Positions 1 to 8,564 of a DNA stretch of 64,000 bases are shown here, in pieces (position 1 is the first letter of the stretch; each line of letters opens with the position of its first letter). Source of the stretch: UBA981 sp942490995. GTDB taxonomy: Bacteria > Pseudomonadota > Gammaproteobacteria > Ga0077536. The notes under the pieces are model-generated. The model did no database searches, was not told the DNA's origin, and worked only from the letters and a program-made list of their open reading frames with translations. A program made the translations under genes and the position numbers. The stretch covers positions 1 through 64,000 of the forward strand of contig CALOBG010000067.1 of NCBI GenBank assembly GCA_942490995.1, given 5' to 3'.

Positions 1-725
1 TGATGGCATCCGGTTCGGCAGTGAAGAGTTCGCGGTAGTTGCCCTCGCTCTCCCGTAACTTGGTCTCTGTCCGGGTATGTTCGGCAATTTCCGCCTTTAG
101 TTCCTCATTGGCTTTTGCAAGCTCTGCTGTCCGTGTGTCAACCTTTCGTTCGAGTTCATCATGAGCGCGCTGCAAATCCTTTTGGCTTTTCTGCAATGAG
201 GCTTCCGCCTGCAAACGTCCAAAGACCCCACCGATATGAGACGCAATTGATTCAATGGCATACCGAGCATCTACCGGTATTTCATCGTGATGATGGGAAG
301 CCAGATTGAGCGTGCCGATAACCGTCAGTTTGTCGAGGATCGGGTACAACGGCGAGGGCTCGCAATCCTTCAGCCCTGCATACCGCATCTTTGGCGCTTG
401 TTATTTGGGGAAACAGTCCATAGATCGGTTTCGCGGACAAGACCATTTGGACTTGCGGGGAATCAGGACTGTAGTGAGAGGCCATTTCGATAAAATCAGC
501 CGGCAGCCCCCTGTGAACCATCAAATTCAGGTCTCCGGTCGTTTTGTCAAAAAAATATATTCCACCGCAATAGAACCCCACGATTCGGCACGTAGCAACG
601 GGTATCAGGGTTAATGACTAAAGTTGGTCGCTGGTCGCACTGAGTGCCATACCGAGATCACGCTGGAGCCTCAGCAGTTTTTCTGGCTGTTCACGCCTGA
701 TCGATGATCTATCCAATTGATTCAC
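1..725 (-). pseudogene. GAF-PAS sensor protein, 5' part, frame-disrupted and cut by the window edge
   Basis: Read leftwards from a candidate GTG at 725, the strand encodes a short helical lead-in (REQPEKLLRLQRDLG), then a GAF domain (CGGIYFFDKTTGDLNL at about 500-570), a coiled coil rich in Glu, Lys and Leu at about 100-220, and the start of a PAS domain (LRESEGNYRELF) at the window edge. This order is typical of sensor histidine kinases or diguanylate cyclases; the output domain lies outside. The frame is broken near 640 (in-frame stop) and near 345, where VVP and ILDKLTVIG are in different frames. Base composition is more AT-rich than the rest of the window. It is either decayed, foreign, or damaged by sequencing indels. 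Confidence 0.6.
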
Positions 726-1363
726 CTCACCGCATGATTTTCGTCATTTTATAACCAGAACCCGGAACCCTGAACTTCAACCGGGAAACCGATCATTTCA
801 ATTATCGAATATTTCATTGTCGTTACGGTCGGTTCCAATTATGTATGCGATATCATAGCCCATCTATAGTTTCAAATAATTCTAAAATTTAAGCTTTCCT
901 GAAAAAGTCCGATAAATAAGACGAGTTGCGTTTGAGCGGGGCATGTTAACAAATGCGGATGTGGTCCGGCATCAACTTCCCCCACCAGGCTCCACCCCTC
1001 CAACTCACCGCCAAGGGGGCATCGTTTAGAAAAGGTCCGAGACGATCAGTTATCTTATAAGTAATTGATATGTTTAAGGGTCACGGAAATAAATAATTCC
1101 ACAATATGGCGCCGAATGTGGGTTCGTTCCCAAGGCGCATCCGCCGGTGCATATCGAGATATGGGCCGGCGGATGGAACGCAGGTGACGGAACCACAAGC
1201 AATCAAGTTGTGGTATTATTTTTTTTCCAGGGCCCTAAGCATCAGGCAAATTATACCACCCTCGAGATGAGCAACCTGAAGCAATCATATGCGAACTGGG
1301 TAAATCACATTTTACCTCGCCAATTTAGTAGAGGATACGCTATACGAAAAGACGAAAGTGATC
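726..1363. other. AT-rich gap between two divergent sensor fragments
   Basis: About 640 bases without a convincing gene. It separates a leftward sensor start near 725 from a rightward sensor start near 1364, so promoters for both would be expected here. I saw no reliable promoter, RNA gene or repeat. The stretch around 740-930 is clearly more AT-rich than the housekeeping DNA to the right. Confidence 0.4.
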
Positions 1364-2510
1364 ATGCTGTATATTATCAGCGTCATCGCCGTTTTGACTC
1401 TGCTGCCCTTGGGGACTGTCGCACACTTCCAGGAGACGGTCCGCTTGGATGTATCGACCATTTCGTCGCCTTATTCCTTGCCTGCAATTTATTCTACATA
1501 AAAAAACGGGGCGGATCAAGTTCCCCATCTTCGCCGGCGTCTCTATTGCCGCAGCCCTGTTCTTGTTTCTTTTTGTAACCGGCGGGGTCAAGCAAACCGG
1601 TCATCTCTGGTATTATACGTTTCCGCTCTTCTCCGCTTTTCTTCTCGGCGCAAAAGGTGGTGCAATTGCCACTCTGATTCTATTTGGTTCCGCTCTTCTT
1701 TTCTCGGTATCTAGCCCTCAGAATTCCGAATTTTTCGCAACTTATGAAAAACAATTCCTCATCCGTTTTATTCCTTCCTTCCTGGTTGTTTTCGCTTATG
1801 CCTATACGTTCGAAACGCTGCGAGAAAAGGCCCAGGGAAAATTGGTTTCGAAAATGCCGAGCTTGAGCGGGCTGTCGTAACACTCACGGAAAAAGAAAAT
1901 GCCCTGCAGAACTCCCAGTTATACCTTGAGAAAAAAGTACAGGAGCGCACAGCCGACCTGGTAAAAATCAACGCCGAGCTCAAGGCATCGCACGAACGCT
2001 TTACGTCCGTCCTCGACAGCATCCCGGCCCATATTTATGTCGCCAATATGGCAACAGATGAAATCTTGTTCATGAACAAGCACATGCAGGATGGATTCGG
2101 ACTGGATTGCACCGGAAAACGTGTTGGGAAGTACTGAGGGCTCAACAATGAGCGCTGCCACTTGCCCAAACCCAAAAGTTGATTAACGCCGATGGCAAGT
2201 CCACCGGTGTCTACACCTGGGAAGACTTCAATGTCATCAAGCAGAAATGGTATCTGAACAATGACCGCGCCATCAACTGGGTGGACGGCCGGCTCGCTCG
2301 TCTGCAGATTTCCATTGATGTGACTGAGAGAAAAATAGCCGAAAATGCACTGCAGAATGTCAACGACGAACTCGAACAGCGGGTTGCCGAACGCACAGCC
2401 GAACTGGCCAGGAAAAACGAATTGTTAAACCGTGAAGCAACGTCCGCCAGCAAGCCGAATTGGAAAATTGAAAGGCCAAAGAAGAGTCCAAATTGCGCAT
2501 ACGATTCCGC
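1364..2510 (+). pseudogene. Membrane-anchored PAS sensor fragment, frame-disrupted and truncated
   Basis: Joined across frames, this encodes about six hydrophobic segments (for example MLYIISVIAVLTLLPLG, AGVSIAAALFLFLFVTGG and FLIRFIPSFLVVFAYAY), a coiled coil, a PAS domain (RFTSVLDSIPAHIYVAN), the following PAC segment ending in QISIDVTERK, and a second coiled coil (ELEQRVAERTAEL). It resembles the input half of a sensor histidine kinase. Frame breaks are visible near 1450, 1500, 1855, 2130 and 2470. Homology stops near 2500, before any kinase or cyclase domain, and a signal-peptide-like reading on the other strand begins immediately after. No output function can be assigned. Confidence 0.6.
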
Positions 2511-2654
2511 CATCGCCGGGCTGGTATGGGTTGCCGTCCCGGGCTGTGCAGCATTCGCCGGCAAGGCGCAGGCAACCGTGATCAGCACCGCGATGAGGAT
2601 GCCGTGATGGGGTCTTGCTGGTAGATTTTTTTTAATCATTCGGTTTTCTTTCAC
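2500..2654 (-). pseudogene. Possible 5' end of a secreted-protein gene, cut off at the sensor junction
   Basis: Starting at 2654 (or at the second Met, 2639), about 50 codons read as a signal peptide: basic start MIKKN, hydrophobic core GILIAVLITVACAL and an Ala-x-Ala cleavage site (PANA) followed by a Ser/Thr/Ala-rich stretch. After about 2500 the frame becomes merely the antisense of the PAS sensor fragment, so the gene appears severed. It lies only a few bases downstream of smpB on the same strand. Short length makes chance possible; the product is unknown. Confidence 0.3.
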
Positions 2655-2660
2655 AGAACC

Positions 2661-3137
2661 CTAACGCCCCGATTTCAGGATCCGCGATTTCTCACGCTGC
2701 CAGTCGCGGTCCTTGTCGGCGGCACGTTTGTCGTGCTGCTTCTTGCCGCGCGCGACGCCGATCTCCACTTTTACGTTGCCCTTTTTCCAGTACAGCGCCA
2801 GCGCCACGACGGTCAGGCCTTTGCGCTCGACAACCCCGCGCAGGTGGTCGATTTCGCGCCGGTTGAGCAGCAGCTTGCGCAAGCGCTTGGGATCGGCGAC
2901 GACATGGGTGGAGGCGGAGACCAGGGGCGTGATGAGGGCGCCATAGAGGAAAGCTTCGTTGTCCTTGAGCACCACGTGGGTGTCGATGATCTGGATTTTC
3001 CCGGCGCGCAGGCTCTTGACTTCCCAGCCTTCGAGCACGATCCCGGCTTCGATGCGCTCATCGATATGGTAGTCGTGGCGCGCCTTGCGATTCTGCGCAA
3101 TCGAGCTGGACGCGTGGGCCTTGTTTTTGTCGTTCAT
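2661..3137 (-). CDS. smpB: SsrA-binding protein SmpB
   Basis: 158 residues, full family length. SmpB binds tmRNA and brings it to stalled ribosomes for trans-translation in the cytoplasm. Family hallmarks are present: an N-terminal NRKARHDY segment, EAGIVLEGWEVKSLR, then IDTHVVLKDNEAFLYG, and the basic C-terminal tail (GKKQHDKRAADKDRDWQREKSRILK) that folds into the ribosomal A site when bound to tmRNA. The ssrA gene itself is not visible in the window. It is divergent from the symporter gene and stands beside ratAB, the usual gammaproteobacterial neighbourhood. Confidence 0.97.
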   Translation of the reverse strand: MNDKNKAHASSSIAQNRKARHDYHIDERIEAGIVLEGWEVKSLRAGKIQIIDTHVVLKDNEAFLYGALITPLVSASTHVVADPKRLRKLLLNRREIDHLRGVVERKGLTVVALALYWKKGNVKVEIGVARGKKQHDKRAADKDRDWQREKSRILKSGR

Positions 3138-3293
3138 CGAAAGAATGCCGCAACTCGGTTAGCGCGGGCAGCGGGGTTCGCAACGGCGCAGGGGATCGGG
3201 TCGCGATTATAGCAGCCGAGCGTGATGAAGCCTTGTCGCTTTGATGTCGATACACCAGAATGCTGGCAGTTGGTTACGGGGCAGAAGCGGACT

Positions 3294-4703
3294 ATGGCGA
3301 TGGCGCGCGAAAGCATCCACGGACTGTGGTCCTCACGCTGGGTGTTTATCCTGGCGGCGACGGGTTCGGCCGTCGGCCTCGGCAATATCTGGCGTTTCCC
3401 CTATGTCACCGGCGAGAACGGTGGTGGCGCTTTTGTGCTCGTTTATCTGATGTGCGTGGCGCTGGTCGGCATACCGATCATGGCCGCCGAGATCCTGCTC
3501 GGGCGGCGCGGCCGCCGCAGCCCGATCAATGCCATGCGCGCACTGGCCGAAGACGAGGGCCTGAGCGACTCCTGGACCTGGCTTGGCGCGATGGGCGTGG
3601 TGGCAGGTTTCCTGATCCTGTCTTTTTACTCGGTTGTGGCGGGCTGGTCGTTGGCCTACATCTTCTACGTCGCCGGCGGCGCATTCGCGGGCGCCACGAT
3701 TACTGATTCGCAGAGTACGTTCGGCGCGCTGACCGGTTCCGCGCTCCGCCTGACCCTGTGGCACGGAGCGTTCATGGCCATGACCATGTTCGTGGTCGCA
3801 CGCGGGGTCACCGGCGGGCTCGAAAAAGCCGTCAAGCTGCTGATGCCGGCGCTGTTCGTGCTGCTCGTGATCATGGTCATTTATGCCTGCGTTACCGGCG
3901 ACGTCGTTTCCGGCGTACGTTACCTGTTCGAGCCGGACTTCGACAAACTCACCGGCGAAAGTGTTCTGGCCGCACTCGGACAGGCGTTTTTCAGCCTCAG
4001 TCTCGGCATGGGCTCGATCATGATTTACGGCTCCTATCTGCCGCGCGAGGCGTCCATTGCACAGACTTCGATCATCGTTGCCGCCGCCGATACGCTGGTG
4101 GCGCTGCTGGCCGGGCTGGCGATTTTTCCGATCGTTTTCGGCTACGGTCTCGAACCCGGACAAGGACCCGGGCTGGTATTCATCACGCTGACCATCGCTT
4201 TCGGGCATATGCCGGGCGGACAGTTTTTTGGCGGCCTGTTTTTTGTCCTGCTGACGGTGGCGGCGTGGACCTCGGCGATTTCGATCCTCGAGCCGGTGGT
4301 AGCCTGGCTGGTCGAGTCGATCGGCTGGAGCCGCCTCAAAGCCAGCCTGGTGGCCGGTACCGCGGCGTGGGTCCTGGGAATCGGTTCGCTGTTGTCGTTC
4401 AACTACTGGAGCGAATTTACCCCCGGCGGGCGCAATTTCTTCGACTGGGCGGAATTCATCTCCACCAGCGTGCTGCTGCCGCTCGGCGGCATGCTGGTCG
4501 CGATCTTCGCCGGCTGGCGCATGTCGCTGGCCAGTTCCATGGACGAATTCGGCAGCGGCCACTCAGCCGCCTACCGCGCCTGGCTCGGCCTGGTGCTGTT
4601 TATCGCGCCGGTCGGTGTGGCGCTGGTGTTCATCGAAGCAACCGGACTGCGCGCCCTGATCGTGGCCATGCTGGCGCCGCTGGTTGGCGCGCTGTTCGCA
4701 TGA
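3294..4703 (+). CDS. Sodium:neurotransmitter symporter family transporter
   Basis: About 469 residues with roughly 11-12 hydrophobic segments. The N terminus carries the NSS-family signature in the first helix (GSAVGLGNIWRFPYV), with the unwound Gly-rich segment that binds sodium and substrate; GENGGGAFVLVY follows. Such proteins import amino acids or related compounds with sodium across the inner membrane; the substrate cannot be read from the sequence. ATG at 3294 was chosen because it precedes the family N terminus (RESIHGLWSSR) by only a few residues; longer in-frame starts add unrelated sequence. ratA begins 7 bases downstream, so the two are probably co-transcribed. Confidence 0.92.
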   Translation: MAMARESIHGLWSSRWVFILAATGSAVGLGNIWRFPYVTGENGGGAFVLVYLMCVALVGIPIMAAEILLGRRGRRSPINAMRALAEDEGLSDSWTWLGAMGVVAGFLILSFYSVVAGWSLAYIFYVAGGAFAGATITDSQSTFGALTGSALRLTLWHGAFMAMTMFVVARGVTGGLEKAVKLLMPALFVLLVIMVIYACVTGDVVSGVRYLFEPDFDKLTGESVLAALGQAFFSLSLGMGSIMIYGSYLPREASIAQTSIIVAAADTLVALLAGLAIFPIVFGYGLEPGQGPGLVFITLTIAFGHMPGGQFFGGLFFVLLTVAAWTSAISILEPVVAWLVESIGWSRLKASLVAGTAAWVLGIGSLLSFNYWSEFTPGGRNFFDWAEFISTSVLLPLGGMLVAIFAGWRMSLASSMDEFGSGHSAAYRAWLGLVLFIAPVGVALVFIEATGLRALIVAMLAPLVGALFA

Positions 4704-4710
4704 CCGTGCC

Positions 4711-5142
4711 ATGACTACCGTCCAGCGTTCGGCGTATGCACCTTTCCAGCCCGAGCAGATGTACGCCCTGGTCAACGATATCGCCGCCTATCCCGAGTTT
4801 CTGCCGTGGTGCGTGGGCGCCGACGTCCTGAGCCAGGATGAACAGATGATCCAGGCGCGACTCAACGTCAGGCGCGGTCGGTTTAACTACGCTTTCACGA
4901 CCGCCAACCACCTGACCCCGGGGCGCGCCATCAGGCTCGACCTGGTCGAGGGTCCATTTCGCAAACTCAACGGCGTGTGGCAGTTCCAGCCCAGTGACGG
5001 CGGGTGTCTGATCCGGCTGCATATCGAGTTCGAGTTCGGCAATCGCTTGTTGAGTGCGGCGCTGTCGGCGGCCTTCAAGCCGATAACCGATTCGCTGGTC
5101 GATGCTTTCAAGACCCGTGCTTATAGCGTTTACAGTGTCTGA
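4711..5142 (+). CDS. ratA: RatA-like START/polyketide-cyclase family protein
   Basis: 143 residues with the family pattern: an N-terminal strand, then PEQMYALVNDIAAYPEFLPWC, and a C-terminal helix LSAAFKPITDSLVDAF. RatA (YfjG) is described in E. coli as a ribosome-association toxin, and homologues are also related to coenzyme Q-binding Coq10; the sequence does not separate these roles. ATG at 4711 fits the family start. The gene overlaps the start of ratB by 8 bases, and the pair sits beside smpB as in many gammaproteobacteria. Confidence 0.9.
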   Translation: MTTVQRSAYAPFQPEQMYALVNDIAAYPEFLPWCVGADVLSQDEQMIQARLNVRRGRFNYAFTTANHLTPGRAIRLDLVEGPFRKLNGVWQFQPSDGGCLIRLHIEFEFGNRLLSAALSAAFKPITDSLVDAFKTRAYSVYSV

Positions 5143-5434
5143 TCGCCTGCCGGTCGTGGTCGTGATGGCGTGGCCCGAACGGGTCGAGCTGGTGGAACTC
5201 GAAGTACCGGCAGGGACCACCGTGCGTGGTGCGGTGGAGCGTGCCCGCAGCGCGGCAGGCTACGAGGACTGGGATCTTGCGGGTCTGAGTTTCGGTGTGT
5301 TCGGCGAGCGCTGCGCGCCGGAAACGCTGGTCAAGCCGGACGACCGCGTCGAGATTTATCGACCGCTGGTCAATGACCCCAAGACCCTGCGCCGGGCCCG
5401 CGCCGCCAGTCAGGACGCGCGCAACGACGGCTGA
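5135..5434 (+). CDS. ratB: RnfH/RatB family ubiquitin-like fold protein
   Basis: About 99 residues of the RnfH family: a beta-grasp pattern beginning VVVVMAWPERVELVELEVP, the TTVRGAVERA helix, and the conserved end DDRVEIYRPLVNDPKTLRRARA. The GTG at 5135, overlapping the ratA stop, is the likeliest start. The usual partner is RatA. The family name RatB implies an antitoxin role, but this has weak experimental support. Confidence 0.88.
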   Translation: MSDRLPVVVVMAWPERVELVELEVPAGTTVRGAVERARSAAGYEDWDLAGLSFGVFGERCAPETLVKPDDRVEIYRPLVNDPKTLRRARAASQDARNDG

Positions 5435-5461
5435 ACCGGACCGCGCCGGCCGCCGCCCGAC

Positions 5462-6286
5462 TCAGACGTCGTCCTGGTCGGTGATATCCCGGTAGCGCGG
5501 GTCACCCGGATCATAGTCTTTGTCATCTTCGTCATCAGCGGCGTCACCTTCGGCGCCGGCGCCGATCCCGATGCTGTCGAAAAAGCGCGTAACGATGCCT
5601 TTTTTCTTACCCGCACGCGGCGCATCGGGCGGCACGACGATACCTTCGCCCGGGCCGGCCTGGATATCGGCGTAGGGGTTGGATGGCTCGACGGCTTCAA
5701 ACTCGAATACTTCCGCCGCTTCCTCTTCCTGGGCGTCGACCTTGGCAATCGTTTCGGCATCGACGGGGGCTACATTGGGATCTTCGGGCAGGTCTTCGAT
5801 AACCACCTCCTTGGGTGGTTCAACGAACGGCATCTTGTATTTCAGGCGCGTCAGCAGGCTCTGTTTCTTGAAGCCGGGCACGCGCACGGAACGATCCTGG
5901 TGCACGGTCGCAACCAGCGGGGCGCTGGCCGGCGTGACGTCGCCATCAATGTAATCGAGCTTGTCGTCGTCGAAGACCAGGGTGATATGGCGGCGTTCGG
6001 TTTTGCCGCCGCCGTATTCATACGTGTAGATGTAGTCCCAGCGCTTGTTGTTGAACGTGTCCTGGATGATCGGCGTGCCCATGATGAACTGGACCTGCTT
6101 CTTGTCCATCTGCGGGCGCAGCTGCGCGACCATGTCCTGGGTCAGGACATTGCCCTGCTGAATATCGATTTTATGAATGAACGGCAGGTCGCGCGGACTC
6201 GGCAGGCGGCTGGCCAGCGGCAGACCTGAGCTCGAACATCCGGCCAGCAGGCCAAGGAATAACGAGGAGATGACGAAATGGCGCAT
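5462..6286 (-). CDS. bamE: Outer membrane assembly lipoprotein BamE with a long acidic C-terminal extension
   Basis: 274 residues against about 110 for E. coli BamE. The start at 6286 gives a lipoprotein signal peptide with lipobox LLAGC (Cys17). The SmpA/OmlA domain follows: VLTQDMVAQLRPQMDKKQV, the GTPIIQDTF turn, RWDYIYTYEYGGG and LVFDDDKL, ending near residue 115. BamE stabilises the BAM complex that inserts beta-barrel proteins. The remaining 150 or so residues are an extension with a Pro-rich linker, a run of acidic residues (DAQEEEAAEVFEFEAVEP) and an Asp-rich end. It is divergent from fur, as in many gammaproteobacteria. Confidence 0.92.
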   Translation of the reverse strand: MRHFVISSLFLGLLAGCSSSGLPLASRLPSPRDLPFIHKIDIQQGNVLTQDMVAQLRPQMDKKQVQFIMGTPIIQDTFNNKRWDYIYTYEYGGGKTERRHITLVFDDDKLDYIDGDVTPASAPLVATVHQDRSVRVPGFKKQSLLTRLKYKMPFVEPPKEVVIEDLPEDPNVAPVDAETIAKVDAQEEEAAEVFEFEAVEPSNPYADIQAGPGEGIVVPPDAPRAGKKKGIVTRFFDSIGIGAGAEGDAADDEDDKDYDPGDPRYRDITDQDDV

Positions 6287-6478
6287 GAGCAGAAATCCGA
6301 AAGTACGGGGGCGGCAGCGCATCGGAGTCCGGAGCGGGGGATGTTCCGCGCGCAGCGGCGAACAGGGCGCCCGCGCGAGGCCGGGCGCATACCCTTCAGA
6401 TCGTAGCACAGCGGCGGCATTTCAAGTGAAAGTGCTATGATCAGGGTTCCAGGCTCCAATCAGAACTGAACACTGCGT

Positions 6479-6895
6479 ATGGATACCCAAGAACTGAAAA
6501 AAGCCGGGCTCAAGGCGACCTTGCCGAGATTGCGCATCCTTGAAATTCTCGACGGCGCCGACGACCGGCACATGAGTGCTGAAGACGTCTACAAGGCGCT
6601 GATCGACGCCGGCGAGGACGTCGGCCTGGCGACGATATACCGCGTTCTGACCCAGTTCGAGGCGGCCGGCCTGGTGCAGCGCCACAATTTTGACGGCGGC
6701 CATGCTGTTTTCGAGATGAACCAGTCCGATCACCACGACCACATGGTGCGGGTCGATTCCGGCGAGGTCATCGAATTCTACGACGAGGAAATCGAGCGCC
6801 GCCAGCGCGAGATCGTCAGTTCCCACGGCTACGATCTCGTCGACCACAGCCTGGTGCTGTACATCCGACCGCGAGGCGAGGGCGCCTCGGACTAG
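6479..6895 (+). CDS. fur: Ferric uptake regulator Fur
   Basis: 138 residues. The winged-helix DNA-binding half contains LKATLPRLRILEIL and ATIYRVLTQFEAAGLV; the metal-binding half contains HHDH (residues 85-88) and VIEFYDEEIERRQ. Fur represses iron-acquisition genes when loaded with ferrous iron. The CxxC pair that holds structural zinc in E. coli Fur is missing: the equivalent positions are Arg91 and Ser94. No clear Fur box was seen upstream. The gene ends 1 base before the convergent recN stop. Confidence 0.95.
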   Translation: MDTQELKKAGLKATLPRLRILEILDGADDRHMSAEDVYKALIDAGEDVGLATIYRVLTQFEAAGLVQRHNFDGGHAVFEMNQSDHHDHMVRVDSGEVIEFYDEEIERRQREIVSSHGYDLVDHSLVLYIRPRGEGASD

Positions 6896-6896
6896 T

Positions 6897-8564
6897 CTAG
6901 CTGCGCGCCATGGCCAGCAGGTCGCGGGCGTGGGCGATACTCGAACGGGTCTTTTTCGCCGCGCCGAGCATGCGTGCGATCTCGGTTTCGCGCGCCGCGT
7001 TATCCAGATGTACCAGGGTCGTTTCCGCACGGCCGTCATTGATCTGCTTATCGACCAGCAGATGGTGATCGCCGGCGCTTGCGACCTGTGGCGAATGGGT
7101 GATGCAGATCACCTGCCCGTGGCGGGCCACGTCGCGCAGACTCCGGCCGACGATGTTCGCGGTGTTGCCGCCGATACCGGTATCGACTTCGTCATACACG
7201 GCCACCGGCACCGCCGTATGCGCGGCGGTCGCCGCCTGGATCGCGAGCGTGATGCGCGACAGCTCACCGCCGGACGCAACCTTGTTGATGACCCCGGGCG
7301 GCTGATCCGGGTTCGTCGAGACGTGGAATTCGACACGGTCGCGCCCGTACGGCTGCGGGGTGGGTTCGTTGGCGGCCGAAATGGCGACCTCGAAGCGCGC
7401 GTGCGGAATACCCAGGTCGCGCATGCGTGCGCTGATATCAGCGTTCATTTTCTGCGCCGCTTTACCGCGCGCCTTGGACAGATCGGCGGCGCACCGCTCA
7501 TAGGCTGAGAGCGCGCCGGCGAGTTGTTCGCGCAGTAAATCGAGGTTCTGGCGCCGGCTGTCAAACGCTTCGAGTTCGGCTTCGAGTCCGGCGGCAAACG
7601 TGCCCAGTTCGCTCAGCCCGACATGGTGTTTGCGGGCCAGATTGTGCAGCACGGCGAGACGCTGATCGAGTTCAATCACGCGCTCGGGGTCAGCATTGAG
7701 CCCGGCCTCGACGGCGTCGAGTTCATGCAGCGCTTCATGGGCGGCCATGCCGGCCTGCTCAATCGCGGCGGCAAGGTTGGCGGCCTCCGGGGCGATCCGG
7801 CCAAGCCGTCGCGCCTGCGCGGCGGCGGTGTCGAGCGCGCCGACCGCGCCGCCATCGTCGGCCGCCAGGAGCTGGCGCAGGCCGGCACAGATCTCGAGAT
7901 TCTGCGCGCTGTTGGCGAGTTTCTTGTAGTCGCTTTCAATGGTCGCCAGTTCGTCTTCGTCAAGCCGCGCCTGGTGCAGTTCCTCGACCTGATAACGCAT
8001 GAGATCCAGGCGCGCACTGTCAGCGCCGTCGCGTTCGAGCGCGAGCAGGGCCTCGTGGGCCGATTTCCATACCTGCCAGGCGTCGCGCACCGCGGCCCGC
8101 TGCGCATCGATTTCGGCGTAGCCGTCGAGGAGGGCACGCTGCACGTCGCGCTGTAGCAGGCGCTGACTGGCGTGCTGGGCATGGATATCGACCAGCAGCC
8201 CGGCGAGTTCACGCAGTACCGCAATGGTGACCGGGGTCGAATTGCAATAGGCGCGCGAGCGTCCGTCCCGGTTCAGGACGCGCCGCAGGATACAGTCTTC
8301 GCCGTCGTCGAGTTCGTGTTCGCGCAGCAGGGCCAGCGCGGCGGCGCTCGCCGGCAGCCTGAAGCTGGCGGTGACGACCGCACGTTCGGCGCCGGGGCGG
8401 ATCAGCTGGCTGTCGGCGCGCTCGCCGAGGGCCAGACTCAAGGCTTCAATGAGGATGGATTTTCCGGCCCCGGTTTCGCCGCTTAGAACGGTCAGACCGG
8501 CGTCGAATTCGACTTCGATCTCACGCACTACAACCAGGTTCTGTACGTGCAGGCTGGTCAGCAA
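6897..8564 (-). CDS. recN: DNA repair protein RecN
   Basis: 555 residues, full length. An SMC-like ATPase acting in double-strand break repair. The N terminus has Walker A GETGAGKS within FDAGLTVLSGETGAGKSILI; the centre is long coiled coil; the C terminus has the signature VASGGELSRITLAIQ and Walker B VAVYDEVDTGIGG. It starts inside the end of nadK (7-base overlap), so nadK-recN is a two-gene operon running toward fur. No LexA box was recognised, though nadK upstream DNA would be the place for a promoter. Confidence 0.97.
   Translation of the reverse strand: MLTSLHVQNLVVVREIEVEFDAGLTVLSGETGAGKSILIEALSLALGERADSQLIRPGAERAVVTASFRLPASAAALALLREHELDDGEDCILRRVLNRDGRSRAYCNSTPVTIAVLRELAGLLVDIHAQHASQRLLQRDVQRALLDGYAEIDAQRAAVRDAWQVWKSAHEALLALERDGADSARLDLMRYQVEELHQARLDEDELATIESDYKKLANSAQNLEICAGLRQLLAADDGGAVGALDTAAAQARRLGRIAPEAANLAAAIEQAGMAAHEALHELDAVEAGLNADPERVIELDQRLAVLHNLARKHHVGLSELGTFAAGLEAELEAFDSRRQNLDLLREQLAGALSAYERCAADLSKARGKAAQKMNADISARMRDLGIPHARFEVAISAANEPTPQPYGRDRVEFHVSTNPDQPPGVINKVASGGELSRITLAIQAATAAHTAVPVAVYDEVDTGIGGNTANIVGRSLRDVARHGQVICITHSPQVASAGDHHLLVDKQINDGRAETTLVHLDNAARETEIARMLGAAKKTRSSIAHARDLLAMARS

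Noticed and set aside
1205..1235. T-run at about 1212 as a terminator
   Set aside because: No convincing GC-rich stem precedes the T-run.
2661..3137. tmRNA (ssrA) gene next to smpB
   Set aside because: No tRNA-like ends or tag reading frame were seen on either side of smpB.
3333..4562. Long open frame of about 409 codons antisense to the symporter gene
   Set aside because: High-GC shadow frame with His/Asp/Gln/Arg-rich, low-sense composition; the sense strand encodes a clear transporter.
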